Below are positions 57,690 to 64,000 of a stretch of 64,000 nt of DNA, piece after piece. The DNA comes from Metellina segmentata (lineage: Eukaryota > Arthropoda > Arachnida > Araneae > Tetragnathidae): contig OX375873.1 of assembly GCA_947359465.1 (NCBI GenBank), positions 133,502,899-133,566,898 of the forward strand, in the 5' to 3' direction. The notes beneath the pieces are model-generated. The model did no database searches and was not told where the DNA came from. It saw only the letters and a list, made by a program, of their open reading frames with translations. Each line of letters begins with the position of its first letter. Position 1 is the stretch's first letter. A program made the translations under genes and the position numbers.

Positions 57690-58225
57690 TAATTTATTTA
57701 TTTCCCTCTCAGGGAAATAATGAGGCGACATGCCAGTGTCATATCGGGTGGTGGTGGGTCTGATTCATTGAATAATTTATCTTCTCTTTCAGGGAAAGAA
57801 TTAGGAGAAGCCCGTGTCATGTTGGGTGGAACTGATTCCTTAAACATTTTGTTTCTCTTTCAGGGAAGTAATGAGGTAATATATCAGTGTTATATCGGGT
57901 GGTGGTGGGACTGATTCCTTTTCAAGATCAGTTCCTGTTTCCTCAAAGTCATCCAAGTTTCAGTTCCTGGTAATTTAAATTTTTTTTCCTCTATCGGGGA
58001 AGGAATGAGGTGACATTCCCGCGTCATTTCGGGTGGTGGTGGGACTGATTCTTAATAATTTATTTTCCTTTTCAGGGAAAGAATGTGGCGACATGCCCGT
58101 GTCATGTTGGGTGGTAATGGGACTGATTTATTTAAATAATTTTTTTTCTCTTCTTGGGAAAGAATGAGACGACATGCCTGCGTCATGTTGGGTGGTGGTG
58201 GAACTGATTCCTTATAATTTGAAGC
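57690..58225 (+). repeat. ~80-bp minisatellite, six units
   Basis: Each unit: a T-rich run, CTTTCAGGGAAAGAATGAGG, CGACATGCCCGTGTCATG, TTGGGTGGTGGTGGGACTG and ATTCC. Unit 3 is followed by an inserted CAAGATCAGTTCCTG segment that also precedes unit 1. The pyrimidine run with TTTCAGG resembles a 3' splice site in most units. Confidence 0.85.
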
Positions 58226-58299
58226 AGGCCATTATTTTGTGTGTTGGTTTGGAAAGTTAAAACACATTCACCCCTGACCCTCACCAAGACGCTTGCTTG

Positions 58300-58396
58300 C
58301 GAAAGGAGTGTTGGTTTGCGAAGCAAACCAAATAAGATTGCGTAGCAATCACCGGGGGTCAGCGATAGTTAGGGAGCAGGTGTCGGAGTCCCCTAT
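58300..58396 (+). repeat. H3 terminal hairpin cluster, mutated end
   Basis: TTGGTTTGC-GAA-GCAAACCAA and AGATTGC-GTA-GCAATC stems are kept. The last stem is weakened (GTGTCGGAGTCCCC) and CTAG has become CTAT. Confidence 0.8.
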
Positions 58397-58399
58397 TGT

Positions 58400-59385
58400 C
58401 TAACAAAAATCTCGTTCTCGTTCTTGCTGGTTTCCACTTCAGAGCCTTAGTGTACCGTAAATTGTCTTTGTTCCTCTTTTCCATTTTTTATGTTCACTTG
58501 TAGTATTCACCCAGTAGATGGCGCTCCACTCTGCCGTAGCGCAGAGTTGTATATAAAGTCGGTCTTTGAATACTAACACCAGCAGACGCACTCGTACTGA
58601 AGGCGAGACGAACCATGTAACTAACCTATTATTGTTTATTAAAGTTCTTGTTGTTCCTGTTCCTGAAGTGCTTCCTTTCTGCAACCATATACCGATCTCA
58701 ACACACTTTTGAACATGTAAATAACCAAAAAAAAATGCTTCTAATAGCAATTTGTGGGTACAAAATTAAAATACACCCGGTATTTCTGCACCTCATTCGC
58801 AACTAGATGGCGCTCGAAGACAAACCCCTCTGTGAATACGGTTCAACTTTGTGTCCCTTTCAAGTTTGTATAGGAATTTCGGAAACACTGTACGCGGAAT
58901 TGCATCCCTCTCAGTAAATACTGTATGGAATTTCCATCGATGTAGCAATTTAAAATTGGTCCCTCCGGCTTCAGGATCAGGTCCCTAAGCTCCGGCCCAG
59001 ATTAGGGATCCCGGAACGGCGTGTTCTTGTATTTCCGGCATTTTCACTGACTGCCGAATCTCCTGGGATTTTCGGGAGAACGGAAAGAGAATGGAAAAGA
59101 AGGGATTAAATTAGGTGGGTTTCGAAATTTTCGCCGAGTAAGCTGTCTTTCTGGAAGATGGTCGACACAACTTTCCTTTTCAAGAAAGTTAGTTCTAACC
59201 GGTAAGTAACGCTAAATTTTCAGACTCAGTTACGGACGCGAGAGTTCGAAAAGAAGTGGAAAGTAATTCTTGCCTCTTCTATCGTCCCATGAAGGGGATG
59301 ATTTATTGTCTCTTTTTATAACTAAGATGAAATTACCTTCTGACATCGCTTTTGTGTCTGGTAAGTGCTTTTAACCCTTCAATTT
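58400..59385. other. Possible solo LTR, then unassigned
   Basis: At 58.45-58.69 kb, GCAGAGTTGTATATAAAGTC, then GTACTGAAGGCGAGACGAAC and TATTAAAGTTCTTGTTG lie in promoter/poly(A) order as in an LTR. Ends and target duplication were not found. 58.9-59.34 kb is moderately GC-rich and non-coding. Confidence 0.35.
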
Positions 59386-59389
59386 GTTT

Positions 59390-59565
59390 CGACGAGACAT
59401 CTCGTCAATCAAGATTTGATCAATTTCACTAATTACGAGATATCATCATCGTTCTTTGTGTTTGATGATGACGGGATCAAGATCTGGTCAGGTTTTCTAA
59501 GGACAAGATATCTCGTCTACAACAAGATCTGAACAGTTTTGCTTATGACCAGATACATTATCAAA
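59390..59565. repeat. Diverged relic of the 42-bp minisatellite
   Basis: CGACGAGACATCTCGTCAAT, ACGAGATATCATCATCG, GATCAAGATCTGGTCAGG and GACAAGATATCTCGTC are decayed units of the 27.5-kb array. Confidence 0.7.
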
Positions 59566-59644
59566 ACGACTACCAAAAAGTTTAATCTTAGTCTAAATAA
59601 TATTAATTTTATGCAACACCAGCAAACCCGCACATAACTGGGTT

Positions 59645-59730
59645 ATTTTTGGGTTTTATGGGATCATTTTTTGGATAATTTTGGTCAAGCTGCGCCAAGC
59701 ATACGACAACAAGAGGGAGTGGAAATAAGT
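59645..59730 (-). repeat. S2 SINE 3' fragment
   Basis: GGGTTTTATGGGATCATTTT and CAAGCTGCGCCAAGCATACG match the reverse S2 end. Confidence 0.5.
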
Positions 59731-59944
59731 TAAAAGCAGAAGCCCGCACATAGCTTCTGCATAGAAATTTTACCTATATCAAATGACGGAGTGCGGTTAC
59801 TTAATTTTAAATGCCATATTTTAAATCAGTTTATAATACATATAAGCAATGCTATACATATTCCATACCTTCCCATGGAATTAAATTAGTCAACTAATAA
59901 TAAAACAGCATTTCGTGTACCTTTTACTGGTGTTAATTATTATT

Positions 59945-60190
59945 TTCAATTGATCACCCAACCTTACTATGGTTGAATTGGTTAACTACATGTTGTAAAA
60001 TCGTCCAAAATTATAAGTTCTCTTTTATGAAGAAAGGCCAACATATTTTAAGCGTCCATAAAATAATTCTTTTTACAACTTACTTTTGACGCAAATCATA
60101 TAAACTGGTGCCCAAAATTATCTTTACATGCATAGCATCACGATTTTTCAGAAACTGTAGACAATAATGTTACGAATATGTGGTGGAATG
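59945..60190 (-). mobile_element. Helitron H1 3' part, diverged
   Basis: CCCAACCTTACTATGGTTGA and TTTTTACAACTTACTTTTGA correspond to the 3' end of H1 (minus orientation). CTAG is not preserved. Confidence 0.55.
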
Positions 60191-60203
60191 AAACATATCA
60201 TCA

Positions 60204-60330
60204 TCTATATAAATTAAAATGGAGTGTTTGATAGTACATTGAATATTTTAGACGTCGAAGCTTATTTTGTCCTTCGCTCATATTTTCTTTTTTCAAATTC
60301 TTATTACCACCTATGATCAAAGAAGAATTT
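60204..60330 (+). mobile_element. Helitron H1 5' end fragment
   Basis: TCTATATAAATTAAAATGGA and GTGTTTGATAGTACATTGAA after an A match the H1 start in plus orientation, opposite to the neighbouring 3' fragment. The interior is truncated. Confidence 0.65.
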
Positions 60331-60389
60331 CGTCAGAGCGGCGAGCTCTTCCGAGTATTTGTTTACAGTATTTTATAGCTCCATAGCTC

Positions 60390-60530
60390 ATATTCAGTTT
60401 CAAATATCCTCACGTTGGCGTTGTGCGGTTTGGAGAGTGGGATACCAGATCAGGTGTTGACCCCGTCATCTGACCGTGGTTTAAAATGACGTAGTGTCCT
60501 CGAATCTTTCCCATCTGAGTTTGCCCCGGT
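60390..60530 (+). repeat. S1 SINE, 5'-truncated, tail-to-tail with next copy
   Basis: CCTCACGTTGGCGTTGTGCG to AATCTTTCCCATCTGAGTTT, the S1 body in plus orientation. It joins the tail of the next S1 copy. Confidence 0.75.
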
Positions 60531-60840
60531 AGGTAGTGGTAATTAATAAACGTCGCACTGGAGGAACACAACAGACTAATCGCTGTGGTTAAGGATTCAT
60601 CTCAAAGAGAAAGATCTGAGGACAACACCGTGTAATTTTGAACCATTGTCAGATTGTGAAGTCAACGCCTGAGCTGGACCTCCATTCTTCAAGCTTCTAC
60701 TCCACACCAACGTGAGGTCATTTTGGCCCACGAGAGATTTAATGTGTAGCAACCCCCACATACACGACTGCCTTTGGTTGGACTTTAATATTGAAGCACC
60801 GGGTTGTTAACCCGCAACTTTTACAACCAGGTTAACGAAT
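60531..60840 (-). repeat. S1 SINE, near full length, type-B head
   Basis: GGTAGTGGTAATTAATAAAC tail, then reverse body (CGTCGCACTGGAGGAACACA; CTGAGGACAACACCGTG) and the Thr-like head at the right end (GGTTGTTAACCCGCAACTTT). Confidence 0.82.
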
Positions 60841-60909
60841 CGTAATTCCTTTACTGGTCATGTGCAGACCAACACATGTAAATATGTCTATTTTATTTTT
60901 AAGTAGATA

Positions 60910-61473
60910 CACTACCCTAAAATAATGGACCGGACCAAGCGGTTTTGAATAAAGTCCGACTACTTGTTTGGGGGTGTTTTTCGTGGTATGGTCTGGAACC
61001 TTTGTATGTTGTTCCTGGTCAATTGAACGCCGACGCTTACATGAACATTTTGGACAGTCAGGTTCTTCCTATGCTCTGACAATTTTATGGAACGGACGAA
61101 TGTTAATTCCACAACGCAAAGGCTCCATGTTATGTTGCAGCCTCTATTAAGCAGTGGTATCGAGATATTGATGTAAAACGTCTTCCCTGGCCTGGCCTGA
61201 GTCCCAAACACCATAGAACATTTGTGGAACGAATCAGAGCGACGCTTACGGACCAGGGAAACACGCCCGAAATATACAGCTGAGATGGCGACATTCTTGT
61301 AGCAGGAATGGACACAAATACCCATAGCTGTGTATCAAAACCTCGTAGAAAGTATGCTCAGAGGAGTTGATAGTGAAATTGCAGCCCGTAAAGGACCATC
61401 CACTTATTAAAGCATGTATTATTTCCCTTATACCATCACATCTTGCTGTCCGGTCCACTATTGTAGGGTAGTG
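60910..61473 (+). mobile_element. Tc1-derived mini-element, copy 3
   Basis: Ends CACTACCCTAAAATAATGG and, complemented, CACTACCCTACAATAGTGG. TA lies on the left (60908-60909) and CA, mutated TA, on the right. The 564-bp element has the same deletion junction as copies 1 and 2. Confidence 0.9.
60955..61405 (+). pseudogene. Tc1-like transposase, C-terminal half
   Basis: Frameshifted: [20 protein letters not shown] near the start; NERMLIPQRKGSMLCCS where copies 1 and 2 have the DNAPCHVAA block, with the second catalytic Asp lost; then KRLPWPGLSPKHHRTFVERI, a damaged SPDLNPIEHLWDE block. It ends with TREPRPKSTAE-like remains. More decayed than the copies at 29 and 35 kb. Confidence 0.8.
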
Positions 61474-61572
61474 CATTTAATCCGTTCATATAAACACGTG
61501 ACATTTATAGAATTCGTGTTCCGTTCACTTTAAATTGACAACCGAGAGTATTGCTCATTACTATTACAGTTG

Positions 61573-61765
61573 GTTCATTTGATTCCATGCCACAGAGGCC
61601 ATACTTAGCCAAGCTGCGCCAAACAATGTCAAGTAAATGGACATACACAAAAGGAACTTTTTCCTTGATACAAAAGAGAGAAATGCACCCAAGAATGAAT
61701 GGAACCTACGCCGCCTACAACACGCGAGCTATTCACGCCAGAAAGCCCACAAATAAATCATCGAA
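61573..61765 (-). repeat. S2 SINE
   Basis: ATGCCACAGAGGCCATACTT, GCCAAGCTGCGCCAAACAAT, GAATGGAACCTACGCCGCCT (B-box side) and CGCGAGCTATTCACGCC (towards the A box). Reverse orientation, head incomplete. Confidence 0.68.
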
Positions 61766-61924
61766 TACCTAATGTTGTAGCACAACTCTCATTTCGTTCA
61801 ATGTCCATAAATGTTCGCTCATTTGATTAAGTTAAATTGGTATCCAATTGCATCATACACCGCATAAGCTATTATTTCCGACTAATTACTGGGCAGGATA
61901 ATCCGAATTATTCGCCATTGTTCT

Positions 61925-62238
61925 TGAAGTAGGTAGTTAATTAACAATGAACTGAAATCGCACAACTGGTCATAGGTGAGTGTCCGGGATCAAACCCGAA
62001 GAGAAAAATCTGAGAACACACCACGTAATTTTGACCAAGGTCAGATGACGAGGTAACGCTTGAGCTGGCACACCACTCTACGAACGTCCACACCACGCCA
62101 ACGAAAGGATATTTAAGGCCACGACATATTTAGCGTGCACCAGCCCCCTTTGTACAAATCGGTCTTTGGTAGTATTCGAACTCGCAACCCTCCGATTACT
62201 AATCCGATGCTCTTACACCCAAGCTGCCGCGGCCCTTG
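61925..62238 (-). repeat. S1 SINE with well-kept tRNA-Thr-like head
   Basis: On the minus strand the head reads GCAGCTTGGGTGTAAGAGCA, then TCGGATTAGTAATCGGAGGG, then GTTGCGAGTTCGAATACTAC. The anticodon arm TCGGA-TTAGTAA-TCGGA-type places AGT in the loop, so a tRNA-Thr origin is likely. The shared S1 body follows. Confidence 0.85.
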
Positions 62239-62239
62239 T

Positions 62240-62889
62240 AATAACTGAGGAGAACTACGAATAAGCACCTCAAGGACTGCCTGATTCCTGACAATAGCAT
62301 TGCAAATTCAAATACTGTTAATGTTTTTCAAAAATATTTTTTGCTCAATTGCTCTATACGGCTGCTTGTTCATTGATGGCAGATTGGCTGAAGATGGCAA
62401 GGATAAAATAAAAAATTGTTATCATACACTTTACATTTATGTAAATTAAAAAAATTGAGTGAAAAAAAAATATATATATATAAGAACACTTTAAAATGAA
62501 TTTAATGAAATTTAATTTTTATTGTTTTCTTTTGGAATGGCAACCGCATAAAGATATGACAGATTCCAAATTTATTTTTCCCGTTTCCGTTTTCATTTTG
62601 CGCAGAGGAATGATTTTCCAGCAGAGGATAATAGAAAATTCTAACTTTACAAATGTAGTTCTTTTTTCTATCGAGATTGTGACGTCACGTGAACTTTTGA
62701 AACTAAAAAAAAAAAAAAAAAACAGATGACATCTTCTGCCCCTTTGAGTTAAAAAATTAAACAGATTACATTTCTTGTCCCATTCCATTTCCGCGAATGA
62801 GAGCAAGAAATAAAAAACATATTGACTGGTATTGTTCGGTTTTTTTCGTAATATCGAAATTGCTAAAGATAGACTAAAAACTTTAACGG
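62240..62889. other. Unassigned AT-rich region
   Basis: Contains a short TATATATA tract and an A18 run. Open frames of 77-131 codons come from A/T-rich composition and lack motifs. Confidence 0.35.
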
Positions 62890-63323
62890 ATTTGAAATCT
62901 GCGGAATTTTTCACTTTTGATTAATACCTTAAAATATGATTTTCTTTAAATAAATAATTTTTAATTTGAATATATTTTTTTTTCTAATGGCGGGCACATT
63001 TGACCGAAGTCATTGGCAACTACAAGGCCGGAAGTGATGGCCACTTGTGAAGGAGCACCCAGTGGGAGGGCCATCATTGCCCCTAACAATTACTTCGTAA
63101 TTTTGAACCATGTTCAGATGACGAAGCAACACCCGAGCTGGTATACGCTTACAAACATCCATGCCCGAACCCGGAATCGAACCGGGGACCTTCCGATCTA
63201 GAGGCTAACACCTTAACCACTATACCGGTTGGTCGGCTTAATTTGAATATATCATCAACGGATTTGAAATCTGCGGAAAATTTTACACCAGATTAATACC
63301 TTTCCCCATGGGCAACGCCGGGC

Positions 63324-63326
<3 letters not shown>
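62890..63326 (+). mobile_element. Helitron H2 3' part, split by a SINE
   Basis: ACGGATTTGAAATCTGCGGA with GATTAATACC occurs at 62.89 and again at 63.26 kb, as in H2. The end GGGCAACGCCGGGCTA is the H2 3' end in plus orientation with the final G missing. A (TA)n tract follows directly. Confidence 0.6.
62976..63237 (-). repeat. Chimeric SINE: S1 head on an unrelated 3' segment, 15-bp target duplication
   Basis: TTAATTTGAATATAT occurs at 62961-62975 and 63238-63252 and encloses the insertion. On the minus strand it begins with the S1 type-A head (CCGGTATAGTGGTTAAGG, GGTTCGATTCC) and the early body, up to TTCAAAATTACGAAGTAATT. It then switches to a segment absent from all other S1 copies here (TGATGGCCCTCCCACTGGG; TGGCCATCACTTCCGGCC) and ends in poly(A). 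Confidence 0.82.

Positions 63327-63359
<33 letters not shown>
63327..63359. repeat. (TA)n microsatellite
   Basis: About 16 TA units between an H2 end and the mariner. The mariner used this tract as its TA target. Confidence 0.95.
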
Positions 63360-63362
<3 letters not shown>

Positions 63363-64000
63363 GGTGGTCCCGAATTCATGGTACAAACTTTAATGGTAGG
63401 TACAGGACATTGTAACAATGATTTATTGTATAGGAATGTATAGTCGCAAGTGACGCGGTGAGGCGTAAACAGGGGAAATAAAAGGAAAGAGAAATGGAGT
63501 GATCGGTTGGTATCATTGCCGGTAGAGGACAGTAGATGTCTAGCCGCTGTTGAACATGATGCATCGCAGTAGGGAAAAGCGCCATTCACAATTGTGCTGC
63601 CGTAGACGATGGGTGACTTTACGTATGCAGAAAAAGCAGACATGCATTACATGTACGGCCGTGCAAATGGTAACGGCAGAGCTGCGTTACGAATGTATCG
63701 AGCGGAGTATCCTGATCGACGAATGCCGGATCATAGAATTTTTCAACGGTTACATCGTCAACTTTGTGAAACAGGTGCGTTCGACGTCAACAGACATGGC
63801 GCTGGTCGAGTAAGAGCTGTACGCACTCCAAGGCTGGAAGAAAGCATCTTGAACATTGTGGCTGATAGACCCGAGTCAAGCACAAGAACTGTTGCGCGTG
63901 ACGTAGGTGTGAGTCATCAGACTGTATGCAGAGTGTTAAACGAAAATCGCTTACACCCCTTCCATTTTCAGAAAGTACAAGCATTGAATCCGGCAGATTA
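63360..64000 (+). mobile_element. DD41D mariner-like transposon, second copy, cut by window end
   Basis: Starts CAGGGTGGTCCCGAATTC right after TA and follows the 30839 copy base for base, with two differences spotted: GAGGACAG versus GAGGGCAG, and TATCGAGCGG versus TATCGCGCGG. The right end lies outside the window. Confidence 0.95.
63609..64000 (+). CDS. Mariner-type transposase with DUF4817 N terminus, 3' end outside window
   Basis: Open from ATG 63609 to the window end (about 130 residues), matching the first 130 residues of the copy at 31088. The DUF4817-like helix-turn-helix (residues 1-56) and second helix-turn-helix (75-115; TVARDVGVSHQTVCRVL) are complete. One base change swaps Arg CGC for CGA, which is silent (RAEYPD becomes RAEYPD or a neighbouring residue depending on frame). 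The catalytic core is not visible, so whether codon 284 is a stop here, as in the other copy, cannot be told. The 5' flank has the long inverted repeat and about 125 bp of leader. It could be an active gene. Confidence 0.85.
   Translation, partial: MGDFTYAEKADMHYMYGRANGNGRAALRMYRAEYPDRRMPDHRIFQRLHRQLCETGAFDVNRHGAGRVRAVRTPRLEESILNIVADRPESSTRTVARDVGVSHQTVCRVLNENRLHPFHFQKVQALNPAD

Larger units (their letters stand above)
56990..58396 (+). mobile_element. Helitron H3, partial copy with helicase C terminus
   Basis: In order: GATGACATGGCCCGGAAAGT; GACGGTTTCCCGAGAAAGTA; the TTTTCAGTCTTCAGCCGTGA block; a helicase C-terminal relic; an ~80-bp minisatellite; and a hairpin cluster ending CCCCTAT, a mutated CTAG. 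This links the H3 termini to a Rep/helicase-coding Helitron. Confidence 0.72.

Noticed and set aside
62519..62914. 131-codon minus-strand frame
   Set aside because: Contains a run of Phe encoded by a poly-A/T stretch and has no recognisable domain.

Overview
Eukaryotic, AT-rich DNA, almost certainly from an arthropod genome. No host protein-coding gene, true tRNA gene or rRNA could be recognised. Everything identified is repeat or transposon. Arthropod origin is inferred from the mix of transposons: Tc1/mariner families including a DUF4817-type mariner, piggyBac, a hAT transposase relic, Helitrons, a Ty3/Gypsy integrase whose C-terminal segment resembles arthropod (notably chelicerate) copies, and many tRNA-derived SINEs. 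A spider or other chelicerate is possible, but this window alone cannot settle it.

Layout. 1-5.4 kb: SINEs, an AT-rich element at a TTAA target, 1 kb of GA/GT microsatellite, a perfect 11-bp hairpin and a degenerate ~90-bp tandem repeat. 5.4-10.2 kb: mostly unassigned. 10.2-11.4 kb: a deleted Tc1 element with intact ends. 12.9-14.06 kb: an ~86-bp satellite. 14.4-18.7 kb: two more AT-rich elements with TTAA-like targets, a gutted piggyBac, and one SINE inserted into another. 20.9-24.7 kb: two near-identical 1.6-kb non-autonomous Helitrons. 27.5-28.6 kb: a 42-bp minisatellite with higher-order structure; diverged relics of it lie at 19.2 and 59.4 kb. 28.98-33.21 kb: a three-level nest (Tc1-derived mini-element, then piggyBac, then a DD41D mariner). 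34.5-42.3 kb: SINEs, another copy of the Tc1-derived mini-element, two Tc1 relics, an internally deleted Gypsy element and a hAT MITE. 43.1-45.7 kb and 55-58.4 kb: parts of a Helitron family with clustered terminal hairpins and a helicase C-terminal relic. 47.6 kb: a short MITE. 53.3-54.7 kb: a hAT transposase relic. 59-64 kb: SINEs, Helitron pieces, a third copy of the Tc1 mini-element and, at the window edge, a second DD41D mariner that differs from the first at only about two positions in 640 bp.

How the parts relate. Relative ages can be read from the nesting: the Tc1 mini-element is oldest, piggyBac younger, and the DD41D mariner youngest and probably recently active. The SINEs form one family with two alternative tRNA-like heads on one body (called S1 here) and a second family (S2). 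SINE, Helitron and family names S1, S2, H1, H2 and H3 are local labels used only in this annotation.
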